NCBI GenBank assembly: GCA_028821125.1
Contig: JAPPHD010000001.1
Location: 1-64,000 of the forward strand
Length of the DNA: 64,000 nt
Source of the DNA: Gammaproteobacteria bacterium
Lineage (GTDB): Bacteria; Pseudomonadota; Gammaproteobacteria; Pseudomonadales; Azotimanducaceae
Reading direction: 5' to 3'
Shown: positions 36,366-45,434 of the stretch, one piece after another
Layout: every line of letters starts with the position of its first letter
How positions within the stretch are numbered: position 1 is the first letter of the stretch
Notes under the pieces: model-generated
Databases searched by the model: none
Seen by the model: only the letters and a program-made list of their open reading frames with translations
Told to the model about the DNA's origin: nothing
Program-made: the position numbers and the translations under genes

Positions 36366-37601
36366 ATGTGGATTTGGCAACGTCCTGACTGGCCCAAGTT
36401 TCAATTTGACGCAGACCGCTTGGCGGGCGCGTCGTCCCTTTTTGTGTCGGCTGACGCCGAGCTTGTGGGACGGGTCGAGGTCGGCGAAGCCGACTGCCGG
36501 GCCGATCTTGCCGTTGAGTTGATGCTTTCCGAGGCCATTGCCTCCTACGCGATCGAGGGCGAGTCCCTCGACAGAGACTCCGTCCGCTCCTCCCTCCTCA
36601 ACGTCATGGGGCGCCTGTCCGAAAGCCCGCCGCAGGAGGCGGGGGATGCGGAGGACGGCGCAGTCTCCCTGATCGTGGATGTCCGCCGCAACTGGGACGC
36701 GCCCCTGAGCCAGCAGCGACTTGGCGCTTGGCAGGCCATGGCGCTCGCCGGGCGACGGATGAGTTCGCTTCAACGCGGCAGGTATCGGCGCGGGCCGGAG
36801 ACGATGAGCATCGTCAGCGGCAACCCCTATGGCCCCAAAGGCACCCGGGTCCACTACGAAGCCCCGCCTTCGGACAGGGTGCCTGCTGAGATGGATCGTT
36901 TCATTGAGTGGTTCAACGGCTCCAGGGGGGACATTGACGGCTTGGCGCGCGCGGCAGTGGCGCATCTCTGGTTCGAAAAAATCCACCCGTTCGACGACGG
37001 CAACGGACGCGTTGGCCGGGCGCTGTCCGACATGGCCATCTCACAAGCGCTGGGCCGCCCTACGCTGTCCTGCCTCGCGACGGCCATCAACGAGGACCGA
37101 GCCGGCTACTACGCCGCGCTGGACGGGGCGGGGCGGGACGGCATGAATGTCGACCCGTTTCTGTACTACTTCTCCGAGACAGCGCTCCGATCGCAGTCCA
37201 TCGCTCTGCGGGAGGTGCGCTTCGTGCTGGGCAAGACACGCTTCCTCGACCAGTTCGGGGGCAGGTTCAACCCCCGCCAGCGCAAGGCGGCGCTTCGCAT
37301 GCTTGAAGAGGGTTCGAAGGGCTTCCAGGTCGGGCTTTCCCCCAGGAACTACAGGGCCATCACCAAGGCCTCCAGCGCCACGGCAACCAGGGATCTTGCC
37401 GGGCTTGTCCGCATGGGCGCCATGACGGCAACGGGAAAGGGGCGCAGCTTGCGGTACGCGATCAGGCTGCTGGACAGTCCGCCACACCTGCTTGAGGAGA
37501 TGCTCGGCGAAGGAGGTAACGCCCTTGGCGGCACCGGCGCGGCTCACGCTCCACGCGGCGCGAAAACGCCTCGTCCCGGAGGGCCTCGTCCAAGTCCCTG
37601 A
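36366..37601 (+). CDS. Fic family protein (AMPylator, class II)
   Basis: A 411-aa Fic protein that would transfer AMP to target hydroxyl groups. The catalytic motif HPFDDGNGRVGR (about residues 208-219) is intact. An N-terminal inhibitory helix motif SYAIEGES (about 59-66) marks it as class II, self-inhibited. An N-terminal DUF4172-like segment (MWIWQRPDWPKF) and a C-terminal winged-helix region (SPRNYRAITKASSATATRDL) complete the architecture. The first ATG at 36366 matches the DUF4172 start. The C-terminal ~40 residues are Pro/Gly-rich and may be an unstructured extension. It lies between two TA modules. Confidence 0.9.
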   Translation: MWIWQRPDWPKFQFDADRLAGASSLFVSADAELVGRVEVGEADCRADLAVELMLSEAIASYAIEGESLDRDSVRSSLLNVMGRLSESPPQEAGDAEDGAVSLIVDVRRNWDAPLSQQRLGAWQAMALAGRRMSSLQRGRYRRGPETMSIVSGNPYGPKGTRVHYEAPPSDRVPAEMDRFIEWFNGSRGDIDGLARAAVAHLWFEKIHPFDDGNGRVGRALSDMAISQALGRPTLSCLATAINEDRAGYYAALDGAGRDGMNVDPFLYYFSETALRSQSIALREVRFVLGKTRFLDQFGGRFNPRQRKAALRMLEEGSKGFQVGLSPRNYRAITKASSATATRDLAGLVRMGAMTATGKGRSLRYAIRLLDSPPHLLEEMLGEGGNALGGTGAAHAPRGAKTPRPGGPRPSP

Positions 37602-37708
37602 ACTACGCACGGGGACGGCGCTGGACCCCGCCCCTGGCGCTGCCGTGGGAAGGCTGTAGCCCAGGACGGAGACCCCTTCGCCATCGAGCGTTCACCTTCC
37701 GAAACCTC

Positions 37709-37719
37709 TATTCGGAATA
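37709..37719. promoter_or_regulatory. Candidate HipB operator 1
   Basis: Perfect palindrome TATTC-G-GAATA in the AT-rich leader of hipBA, 45-55 bp before the ATG. It shares the TATTCG half-site with a second palindrome 28 bp downstream (centre to centre). HipB dimers typically repress their own operon through such repeated palindromes. Confidence 0.5.
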
Positions 37720-37734
37720 TCCTCTATATTATAT

Positions 37735-37749
37735 TATTCGACACGAATA
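37735..37749. promoter_or_regulatory. Candidate HipB operator 2
   Basis: Perfect palindrome TATTCG-ACA-CGAATA just downstream of an AT-rich stretch (CTATATTATATTAT) that may contain the -10 element, ending 14 bp before the first hipB ATG. Half-sites match operator 1. Confidence 0.52.
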
Positions 37750-37763
37750 AGGCATAACAAAGG

Positions 37764-38096
37764 ATGGCATCAGCTATGCCGCACTACAACATGCTGCCCC
37801 ACAGCGTCCGAGAGGCGATACGACAGGCTCGGGCCGAGCAAGGTTGGACCCAGACCGAAGCCGGGCAACGTGCGGGACTCACGCAGAAGCACCTCTCCGA
37901 CATCGAACGCGGGAAGTTGATGCCCCGTTTCGATACGCTCTACGAGCTGCTTCTCGCGCTCGGCCTCGACCTGGTTCTGGTTCCGCGTACACTGACCCCG
38001 ACCGTCAACGCGCTCGTGCACGATTTGACCAATCCGGACGGGCAGAGCGCTTTGCAGGCCCCCGTGTTTTCCTCGGAGGCGTACCGGGATGGCTGA
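37764..38096 (+). CDS. HipB-like antitoxin (XRE family)
   Basis: A 110-aa helix-turn-helix protein: VREAIRQARAEQGWTQTEAG then QRAGLTQKHLSDIERGK is a full XRE/Cro domain (about residues 14-70), followed by a short C-terminal tail that would contact the HipA partner. It should repress its own operon and neutralise HipA. Two starts are possible, ATG 37764 and ATG 37776, each with only a moderate AAGG box. The end overlaps hipA by 8 nt. Confidence 0.82.
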   Translation: MASAMPHYNMLPHSVREAIRQARAEQGWTQTEAGQRAGLTQKHLSDIERGKLMPRFDTLYELLLALGLDLVLVPRTLTPTVNALVHDLTNPDGQSALQAPVFSSEAYRDG

Positions 38097-39405
38097 GGGG
38101 CGTCAACCACATCGTTTGAATGCCGTGGATGTCTGGCTCGGCGAAGTCCCCGTCGGGCGCATCATGCGGGCGGCCGGGGGAGGCATTCTTTTCACGATCG
38201 GCGAGGCGTACGCCGAATTGCAGCGAAGGCCCATCCTGAGCCAGTGTTATGAACTGCCCGGCGGAAAGGTATCCACTGCTGTCCGCGTCTACCCGGGGCA
38301 CCTGCCGCCATTCTTCGAGAACCTGCTCCCCGAAGGCCCCTTGAAACAGCTATTGGCCAGACGGGCGAACGTCGACCCGAACGACCAGTTGTCTTTGCTT
38401 GGGGCGCTTGGAGAAGACTTGCCGGGAGCGGTGAAGGTGGTCCGGGCGTCGCAGCCCTGGCCGTCAACGGTACGCATGGATGACGCCATGTTCAGCGGCA
38501 CCGCGTTGCGGTTTTCCCTGGCGGGCGTCCAACTCAAACTTTCGGCCTTTGCCGGGGCGAACGGAACCCTCACCGTTCCCGCAACGGGCGCCGGCGGTTC
38601 CTGGATACTGAAGCTGCCCGCAAAAGGGGGATGGGCTAGGTTGCCGGAGAACGAGTACGCGATGATGAGACTCGCGAAAAAGGTCGGGATTCCGGTTCCC
38701 CACGTTGAGGTCGTGCCGATGAAGAGCATTGCCGGACTGCCGCATGAGGTTCGGGAAGTTGAGGGAGACGCCTTCGCCGTCAAGAGATTCGACCGCAAAG
38801 ACGGTGGCCGGGTGCACATGGAGGACTTCGCACAGGTGTTCGGCGTTCGCCCGGAAGCCAAGTATGCCGGGCACAGTTACGCCAACATCGCGGATGTTCT
38901 GGCCACGGTGTCGGGGCAGCAATCCGTCGCTGATTTCGTGGATCGCGTCATGTTTTCGGCTTTGATCGGCAACGGCGACATGCACCTGAAAAACTGGACC
39001 CTGCTATACGCCGGCACAAACCCGCCCGCCCTGAGCCCCGCGTATGACTTTGTCTCTACAATCCCGCATTTGCGAGACGACGACCTCGCGCTGGGATTTG
39101 GCGGAAGCAAAGACTTTTTCGCCTTTGACCGGCGCAGAATCGAGAAGTTTTCGAGTGCGGCCCGCATCCCCTTGGCGATGACGCTGTCGCGGTGTCGAAC
39201 CATCGCCGAGAAGACCATGCAGGCATGGAAGGACCACGAGGAAAGAGGGTTGCTCCCCGCTCGCGATGACGCGCTGATCGACGCAATGATCCAGGCCGTC
39301 GCACGGAACGTGCTTGGCGGGCACAAGCCTCTCAAACGTCACGCTATCGGGCAGATCAAAGCACCCGATCTGGAATTCGACGATCAGACCGAACCGAGTC
39401 CTTGA
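38089..39405 (+). CDS. HipA-like serine/threonine kinase toxin
   Basis: A 438-aa HipA-family kinase. N-terminal HipA_N domain with LPPFFENLLPEGPL, the RFSLAGVQLKLSAF substrate/phosphate motif, the hinge EDFAQVFG, and the catalytic loop ALIGNGDMHLKNW with the metal-binding SPAYDFVS segment are all intact, so it is probably active. HipA kinases phosphorylate aminoacyl-tRNA synthetases or similar targets and cause growth arrest. It overlaps the end of its antitoxin gene by 8 nt, which implies coupled translation. Confidence 0.9.
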   Translation: MAEGRQPHRLNAVDVWLGEVPVGRIMRAAGGGILFTIGEAYAELQRRPILSQCYELPGGKVSTAVRVYPGHLPPFFENLLPEGPLKQLLARRANVDPNDQLSLLGALGEDLPGAVKVVRASQPWPSTVRMDDAMFSGTALRFSLAGVQLKLSAFAGANGTLTVPATGAGGSWILKLPAKGGWARLPENEYAMMRLAKKVGIPVPHVEVVPMKSIAGLPHEVREVEGDAFAVKRFDRKDGGRVHMEDFAQVFGVRPEAKYAGHSYANIADVLATVSGQQSVADFVDRVMFSALIGNGDMHLKNWTLLYAGTNPPALSPAYDFVSTIPHLRDDDLALGFGGSKDFFAFDRRRIEKFSSAARIPLAMTLSRCRTIAEKTMQAWKDHEERGLLPARDDALIDAMIQAVARNVLGGHKPLKRHAIGQIKAPDLEFDDQTEPSP

Positions 39406-39550
39406 CCCGAGCGTATCTTGAGCGAGGGAGGGAGACCGGAGCGAATTTCGGTTCGTTTGAGTTCCGGGCGCTTTTGTTGGCCCATAATTGCTGACCGGTC
39501 GCTCACAGAAGTGGCACCGGAAACTTGAACAACACGTTAAGGCGTCGCCA

Positions 39551-39665
39551 ATCGGCATAGGAGCCCATTGGCATGGCGAAAAGGAAATGGACATCGTCAC
39601 CGCTACCTACGACCACAGGATCGCCTGGTATGAGATCCACGGCGCTGACGCTCGAATGCGGAGCG
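39551..39665 (+). pseudogene. Remnant of an FG-GAP repeat gene
   Basis: The frame through this stretch encodes MDIVTATYDHRIAWYEIHG, matching one FG-GAP repeat of the neighbouring large proteins (pattern D-V-D-x-x-IAWYENLG), with flanking sequence that no longer matches. It lies just upstream of the FG-GAP gene at 39703 in a gap of 297 bp that is otherwise featureless. Probably the worn end of an earlier gene copy. Confidence 0.6.
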
Positions 39666-39702
39666 AAAGCCCAAAGCGCACTACAGTCGCGCAGACATCG
39701 CG

Positions 39703-42700
39703 ATGATGTCTCGCAGGATCTTCGATGGCGGTTCGTTTGTGCGATTGGGCGCAGCGTTGGCTGGCGTTGTGGCCCTGTGTGCGGTTTATGCCGAGGCGCC
39801 CGTGCATCGTACCGGTGAGCAGCCACGGGCCTTCGCCGTCACGAACGGAGAAACGGCGGAAATCCAGGTGCCTTTTTTCCCGTCGGAGAGAGACGAAGTA
39901 CGGCAGGGATTCGTCCGCGTCATCAACCGGAGCGCCGAATCCGGCGAGATACTCGTTCATCCCCAGGAGGACGAAGGGTGGGGCTACCCGCCGCTGACGC
40001 TCGAGATCGCGGGCGGTGAGACGGTGCACTTCAACTCCGACGACCTGGCCATGGGCAATCCGGAGAAGGGCCTGCACGGTTCGGCGAGCCACGGCGACGG
40101 GGACTGGCGGCTCCGGTTCGAAAGCGACCTGGACATCGAGGTGCTTGCCTACATCCGCACCCGGGACGGATTTCTCACCGCCATGCACGATCTCGCCCCG
40201 CGCGAAGGCAACTACCTCCATGTGCCCGTGTTCAACCCGGGCAGGAACGCGCGGCAACGCAGCCTGCTGCGCCTGACCAACCACACGCAGGAGACCCTGG
40301 AGGTCAGCATCGTCGGGATCGACGACAAGGGACGGGTTCCGGGCGAGGGCGTGCGGCTCTCGGTGCCGCCCTACGTATCGCGCACGCTCGACGCGCCGCA
40401 ACTGGAATCCGGCGACCTGGAACTGGACGGCAAGCTGGGCATCGGCGCGGGCAAGTGGCGGCTGCTCATCACCCCGGTGGAGGGCCTCTCGGCCATGAGC
40501 CTGCTGATGAACCCCACGGGACATCTCACCAACCTGTCGACGGGCATCGTAGCCGGGACGCGCTCATTGCCCGAACGTGGCGCGGAAACGGGCTTTTCGC
40601 CACCCCGGTCGATCGACCCCAACGCCGGCCGCAGGCTGAACGTGAATGCGGCGGACATCGACGGCGACGGCGATCTGGACGTTCTTCTTTCCTCGGAAGA
40701 CCCCGGCGTGATCTCCTGGTACGAGAACCTGGGTGACGGTGAGTTTTCCGGACAGAGGATCATTACGACGGATGCTGCGTACGCGGACTCGGTCTCCGCG
40801 GCGGATCTGGACGGTGACGGCGATGTCGATGTGTTCTTCACCGCCCACGGCGACAACGGGTTCGCGTGGCTGGAGAACCGGGGGGACGGCACCTTCGGTC
40901 CGCCGCGCCTCATCTCCCGTCTCGGCGTGAACGTCGGGTCGCCGCAACCCGCCGTGGACCTTGACGGCGACGGAGACCTGGACCTGCTCGTCGTCTGGGA
41001 TGCGGACAACGAAGCGGCCTGGTTCGAAAACCGGGGCGGCGGCAGCTTCTCCGAACGGCGCACGATCTCGAGTCCCGGAAACCCGTTGCATACGGCGCGC
41101 GCGGCGGACCTCGACGGTGACGGCGACCCCGATGTGCTGGTCGGCGCGCACGACGGTGAGGTGACCTGGCACGAAAACCTCGGCGGCGGCTCGTTTGCCG
41201 AGGCGCGCACAATCACGGCCGACCTCATCAGCCATGTCGAGCCGGCGGATCTCGACGGTGACGGTGACCTGGACCTCCTCACCACCTACCGGGGCAGTTT
41301 CCACTTCAACGACGGAAACGTTGCCTGGTACGAAAACCTCGGGGATGCCTCATTCTCGCCACGCCGCCTCATCGCGGCCAACACAAACAGAACCTGGACG
41401 GTTTTTCCCGCGGACCTTGACGGTGACGGCGATCCGGACCTCTACTCGCTCACCGATGAAACGCGTACGCTCATCTGGTTCGAGAATTACGGAGACGGGT
41501 ATTTTTCGAGCGAACGTGTCGTTCAGTCGAATGCCGGAACGCTGCAGTCCGTCGTGGCCGCGGACCTCGACGGCGACGGCAGGCTGGACCTGCTGGTGCC
41601 CCATCGAGGCGGCGTGGCCTGGTATGGGAATCTCGGAATGGTGACCGAGCCCATGGCCGCGCCCGCCAACGTGCGGGTTGTGGAAGGCGTCGGCCAGTTC
41701 TGGGTTACCTGGGAAGACATCGCCGGCGCCGACGATGGCGGTTCGCCGGTTACCGCCTATGTGGCGACGGCCGTGCCGCAGGCCGGAGGCGAGAGCCGGT
41801 CGTGCGCGTCGGACCTCGGCAATGGCTGCACGATCCATGCGCTGGCCCCCGGGGCGGCCTACGAGATCAGCGTCGCGGCGCACAATCGGGCCGGTCAGGG
41901 ACCGCCTTCCGTGGCCGTGACGGGCACGCCGATGTCGGACCCCGGAACGGAGGTGGCATTCTCCGCAGCGCACACCGTTTCCCTGGAAGGCGAAGGCGCC
42001 ATCGACCTGGTCCCCGAAGATCTCGACGGCGATGGCGATCCCGACCTGATCGTCGCCAGCCAGGGGAGCGGCGAACTCGCCTGGTTCGAGAACGTCGACG
42101 GGGCCTTTCCGAACCGGGAGGTCATCGCTCCGTTTACCCGCGCCGCGTTGCTGCACGCCGCGGACCTCGACGGCGACGGGCGCGCCGATGTCCTGGCGGC
42201 TTCCCCGGACGATGACGACATCGCCTGGTATCGCAACCTCGGTGGCGGCGCGTTCTCGGCCCAGGGCGCCATCGTCACCAACGGCTGGGGCGTGGCTTCC
42301 ATCGATACGGCGGACCTGGACGGCGATGGCGATCTTGATGTCGTTGCCGGTTCGGCCTACGACGGCCAACTGGCCTGGCTCGAAAACCTGGGTGGTTCGT
42401 TCTCGCCCCTTGCCCTTGGCGCGCACGCGATCGAGACGCGCGTCGAGTGGATCGGAGCCGCGCACACCGAGGACCTCGATGCGGATGGCGACGTGGACGT
42501 GCTGTACGCCTCCTCTGTCCCGGACGCCCTGGTATGGCGGGCGAATCTCGGAGGGGGCAGGTTCTCCGGCACGCAGTCGATCAACACGCAGGGCGCCAGC
42601 GGGATAAGAACCGCGGATGTGGACGGCGACGGGGACCCGGATGTGGTGATCGCTTCCGAAGTCGACGGCGCGATTGCCTGGTACGAGAACCTGGGTGGCG

Positions 42701-43080
42701 GGGCTTTTTCCGGAAAACGGCTGGTTGAGGTGCTCTGGCTGCATGGCAACGAGAAGGTCTCCGCCCGGATTGTGGATTTCGACGGCGACGGCGATCCGGA
42801 CCTGCTGCACTCGGCACGCTGGGGCCAATCCCTGGGATGGTCCGAGAACCTGGGCAGCGGGCTGTTTTCGGGCCGGCGAAACATCGGCGGCCTGAACGGG
42901 ATCGAGCGCCTCGGTGCCGCGGATGTGGACGGTGACGGCGATCCGGATGCGCTTTATGCCTCGCGGAACCAGGGCGAAATCGGCTGGTATGAAAATCTTG
43001 GCCGCGTGACGGCGACCACCGCAGAACCGGCCAGTGTCGAATCGCCGATAACCGCACGCCATTGGTCGATGGGCAACTGA
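39703..43080 (+). CDS. Secreted FG-GAP repeat protein, 3'-truncated by IS21 DNA
   Basis: A 1125-aa exported protein. After the signal peptide (about 1-31) comes an N-terminal domain of two related halves (RQGFVRVINRS and RSLLRLTNHT types, to about residue 280). Then seven FG-GAP repeats (about 305-645) each with a D-x-DGDG-x-x-D calcium loop and WYENLG, a fibronectin III-like domain (about 650-745), and seven more repeats (about 755-1100). The protein then enters the linker that leads to a second FnIII domain in its paralogue at 57325-62007, but from about residue 1110 the codons are antisense istB. The gene has thus probably lost a FnIII domain and a third repeat block. Likely cell-surface or extracellular. 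Confidence 0.85.
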   Translation: MMSRRIFDGGSFVRLGAALAGVVALCAVYAEAPVHRTGEQPRAFAVTNGETAEIQVPFFPSERDEVRQGFVRVINRSAESGEILVHPQEDEGWGYPPLTLEIAGGETVHFNSDDLAMGNPEKGLHGSASHGDGDWRLRFESDLDIEVLAYIRTRDGFLTAMHDLAPREGNYLHVPVFNPGRNARQRSLLRLTNHTQETLEVSIVGIDDKGRVPGEGVRLSVPPYVSRTLDAPQLESGDLELDGKLGIGAGKWRLLITPVEGLSAMSLLMNPTGHLTNLSTGIVAGTRSLPERGAETGFSPPRSIDPNAGRRLNVNAADIDGDGDLDVLLSSEDPGVISWYENLGDGEFSGQRIITTDAAYADSVSAADLDGDGDVDVFFTAHGDNGFAWLENRGDGTFGPPRLISRLGVNVGSPQPAVDLDGDGDLDLLVVWDADNEAAWFENRGGGSFSERRTISSPGNPLHTARAADLDGDGDPDVLVGAHDGEVTWHENLGGGSFAEARTITADLISHVEPADLDGDGDLDLLTTYRGSFHFNDGNVAWYENLGDASFSPRRLIAANTNRTWTVFPADLDGDGDPDLYSLTDETRTLIWFENYGDGYFSSERVVQSNAGTLQSVVAADLDGDGRLDLLVPHRGGVAWYGNLGMVTEPMAAPANVRVVEGVGQFWVTWEDIAGADDGGSPVTAYVATAVPQAGGESRSCASDLGNGCTIHALAPGAAYEISVAAHNRAGQGPPSVAVTGTPMSDPGTEVAFSAAHTVSLEGEGAIDLVPEDLDGDGDPDLIVASQGSGELAWFENVDGAFPNREVIAPFTRAALLHAADLDGDGRADVLAASPDDDDIAWYRNLGGGAFSAQGAIVTNGWGVASIDTADLDGDGDLDVVAGSAYDGQLAWLENLGGSFSPLALGAHAIETRVEWIGAAHTEDLDADGDVDVLYASSVPDALVWRANLGGGRFSGTQSINTQGASGIRTADVDGDGDPDVVIASEVDGAIAWYENLGGGAFSGKRLVEVLWLHGNEKVSARIVDFDGDGDPDLLHSARWGQSLGWSENLGSGLFSGRRNIGGLNGIERLGAADVDGDGDPDALYASRNQGEIGWYENLGRVTATTAEPASVESPITARHWSMGN

Positions 43081-43115
43081 CTGGTGGCGACGGTGGAACG
43101 CTTGCCGAGCGCAAT
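43029..43115 (-). mobile_element. IS21-family istB fragment (minus strand)
   Basis: On the minus strand the sequence encodes [20 protein letters not shown], the conserved C-terminal region of the IstB helper ATPase, then breaks off into the FG-GAP gene. Bases 43029-43088 are an inverted copy of 47392-47451 with about 57 of 60 identical positions. It supplies the final codons and the stop of the truncated FG-GAP gene. Confidence 0.8.
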
Positions 43116-43160
43116 GGCGTCGTGGTGTCCCTGGCGGTCTGGGAGGTCGAGGCGCATGCC

Positions 43161-43740
43161 CTATCGGGCGGAATCGGAACGAGCGCTCAGGGAGACTGAA
43201 TAGGACTGGACTTCAGCACTTGGGAATCGAGAGTCTCTGGCCTTCCCATCTTCGAACGGGTGAACCTCGGACACCAGGGAGTGCATGAAAACCGCGCGGT
43301 GAAACGGCGATTCGAGACCGCGATAGATTTCATATCCACGAGATAGGGTGCCAAGGACGGCCTCGGGAGCGACAAACTCGATAGCGCCGACCCGATTGGG
43401 CCGCGTCTTGAAACTCCCTGGCGATTTTTCCGGACGACCGGCGAGCACGGTCGCGTGCCGATTGCGCAGCGAGTCGAACAGATCGCTCGCGGAAAGGGGC
43501 AGGCGACGCATCTCCGACGCATCGGAAACGACTTTCCAGACACCGAGGATGTCGTGTGCATCGCTTGGCCTGTGCTCGGGAATACGTCCTCCGAAAACGA
43601 TGTCGGACCCCGGATCGCGGCCAGCGCCACCTTCGCCTTGAATTCGGCGGAATACTGTCTCCTTTTTGCCATGTCGATTGCCTTCTGCGGCTAATCGACC
43701 ACCTGAGCGCGTTGTTCAAAAATCGGGGACCACTTCTACG
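43161..43740 (-). pseudogene. IS3 orfA 5' end fused to a broken Fic gene
   Basis: From 43672 the minus strand encodes MAKRRQYSAEFKAKVALAAI, the start of an IS3-family OrfA, for about 22 codons; 43673-43740 resembles the IS3 left end. The sequence then changes frame and encodes a Fic-family segment: DIVFGGRIPEHRPSDAHDI, LFDSLRNRHATVLAGRPE, FVAPEAVLGTLSRGYE and SEVHPFEDGKARDSRF, where the catalytic HPFxDGNGR motif is damaged and the rest is missing. Neither part is functional. Confidence 0.7.
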
Positions 43741-43970
43741 TGGGCAAGCGCGAATTCGCAAACCTCGCGGGGTGCCTCGGTGCACTCGGCGGCCCAGTCC
43801 CGAAAGCTGGAGCGAAACCCGCAACGGTCAATCGGTTTTGCAGTTAACGGCACAGATGGCTAAGGTTGAAGTAACAGACCCATCACCTTTGAAGGTGAAA
43901 CAGGAATTTAGTAAGTGGCTCAGATGGCGGGTTGCACCGCGACAATCTCGATCGATCATGTTGGGGTCAG

Positions 43971-44474
43971 ATGGCCGACCAGGAACCGCGCCGCCAGAAC
44001 TTGTTGACACCGACCCTCGCGCCTGAATCGGCGGTGGCGCCGCTTTATTCGGTCGGCTGCGCATTCGTCATGGCGCTGAGCGGGCCCGTGGCTGTCGGCA
44101 TAATCATGGCGATCAATGCGAAGCGCTTGGGACGGCTTGGTCGGGACGCCTGGATATTCGTCGCCATTGCGGTAGCGACGGTCACTCTGATGTTCGTCAT
44201 CGTCAACTCTCCGGATCTGTTCACCATTGAGGGTCAACGCGAAGGATCGGGTACTGTAGGACGATACGCGCTTCACGGCGCCGGGCTCCTTATACTGGCG
44301 CTGGTCTATCTGAGGTATCGACCGTACTACCGGGCAATGGCCGTATCGGGACTTGATTCGCCACGGCCATGGAAGATCGGCACGCTGGTGTTTGTTCTCG
44401 GTGGGGCCGCGCAAATTGTCGTGTTGGTCCTGCTTTTCGTCCTGCGTAGAGGCCTGGGATTCGACGCGGCGTGA
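43971..44474 (+). CDS. Four-helix membrane protein of an AAA+/TPR module
   Basis: A 167-aa inner-membrane protein of no recognised family. A hydrophilic N-terminus (about 25 residues) is followed by about four hydrophobic segments: CAFVMALSGPVAVGIIMAI, AWIFVAIAVATVTLMFVIV, GRYALHGAGLLILALVYL and IGTLVFVLGGAAQIVVLVLL. A cytosolic loop between helices 3 and 4 is rich in Arg and Tyr (RYRPYYRAM). ATG 43971 is chosen over the upstream frame start at 43932, which lacks a Shine-Dalgarno. It precedes the TPR membrane protein by 68 bp on the same strand. It is probably the membrane partner of the AAA+ ATPase; function unknown. Confidence 0.65.
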   Translation: MADQEPRRQNLLTPTLAPESAVAPLYSVGCAFVMALSGPVAVGIIMAINAKRLGRLGRDAWIFVAIAVATVTLMFVIVNSPDLFTIEGQREGSGTVGRYALHGAGLLILALVYLRYRPYYRAMAVSGLDSPRPWKIGTLVFVLGGAAQIVVLVLLFVLRRGLGFDAA

Positions 44475-44542
44475 GCCGTGCGCAATTGATGCGATGACCC
44501 GGCACTCTCGCAATCCCGGTATTCGGATCGTATGCAAGACCC

Positions 44543-45430
44543 ATGACGGAAAAGTCTGACGAGCGGTCACTGGAGTCTGCTATCGGTCGCGCCCGGATGC
44601 TGCTCGACCGTAGGCGGGTCGATGAAGCGCGCGATCTGATTGCGTCGGAACTGCGGTCGTTCCCGGAGCATCCCGACCTGCTCCACCTGGCGGGATTCAT
44701 TGAGTTTCTGGATGAGAACAATGACCGCGCACGCGAGGTGCTGGAGCAGGTCTTGGCGGTCGACCCCGAACATGAGGGCGCTCGGGTCGTGCTCTATCAG
44801 GTTTGCCAGGACGACCGGCGGTTCGCCGAGGCGGAGCAGGTGTTGCTGTCGTTGCTCAGGGATTTCCCGCGAGATCCGGACTACTGCGCCTGGTATGCGT
44901 TGCTGATGATCGCGACCGGGCACTTCGACAAGGCGCTCAAGTTGGCCGATGAGGCCGTGCGCCTGGATCCCGAAAACGAGGACGCGTTGATTGCATCGGC
45001 CACGTGTGCAGTGGTGCTGCGGCGCGGGTCGGAACCGCGCGACAGGGTAAGCGAACTCGTTCGACAATACCCGGAATCCGCGAGCACGCTGGCGATGCTG
45101 GTCGCGGCCCTTGCGGAACAGGGAAAACAACGGGAGGCTCTGCAGATCGCCCAGGAGCTTCTGCTGGCGGATCCGTCCGACGAAGATCGGGTAGAGATGT
45201 GCATAGAACTTCGCATCGCAACTCATTGGAGCATGCTGCCTCTCTGGCCGATGGTCCGGTATGGCTGGCTGGGATCGGCTGCAGTCTGGATCGTGTTCGT
45301 GGCGTACGCCGTATTTGCCGTGCCGCACTTGTCAGAAGCGCTCGCGCTGGCCTGCCTGGCGTTGATCCTGGCCTACGTGGTCTATAGCTGGGTCTATCCT
45401 GGGATTCTGCGACGCTTGCTCAGTCGGTGA
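44543..45430 (+). CDS. TPR protein with C-terminal membrane hairpin
   Basis: A 295-aa protein. Residues about 8-225 form tandem tetratricopeptide-type helical pairs (ARDLIASELRSFPEHPDLLH, AREVLEQVLAVDPEHEGARV, ALKLADEAVRLDPENEDALI, ALQIAQELLLADPSDEDRV). The C-terminus has two membrane helices, WLGSAAVWIVFVAYAVFAV and ALALACLALILAYVVYSWV. There is no signal peptide, so the TPR part should face the cytosol, anchored at its C-terminus. It ends 4 bp before the AAA+ gene, strongly suggesting one operon. It would act as scaffold between the ATPase and the membrane; that is inference. Confidence 0.75.
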   Translation: MTEKSDERSLESAIGRARMLLDRRRVDEARDLIASELRSFPEHPDLLHLAGFIEFLDENNDRAREVLEQVLAVDPEHEGARVVLYQVCQDDRRFAEAEQVLLSLLRDFPRDPDYCAWYALLMIATGHFDKALKLADEAVRLDPENEDALIASATCAVVLRRGSEPRDRVSELVRQYPESASTLAMLVAALAEQGKQREALQIAQELLLADPSDEDRVEMCIELRIATHWSMLPLWPMVRYGWLGSAAVWIVFVAYAVFAVPHLSEALALACLALILAYVVYSWVYPGILRRLLSR

Positions 45431-45434
45431 CACG

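Noticed and set aside
41350-43062. 570-aa minus-strand frame inside FG-GAP gene 1
   Set aside because: A shadow of the repeated GC-rich codons on the opposite strand.
39703-43080. CRISPR-like or satellite DNA repeats
   Set aside because: The repeats are in frame, diverged, and encode FG-GAP protein units; there are no spacers of constant length.
42954-43157. Minus-strand ORF as a real small gene
   Set aside because: It is the istB fragment read into the antisense of the FG-GAP gene.
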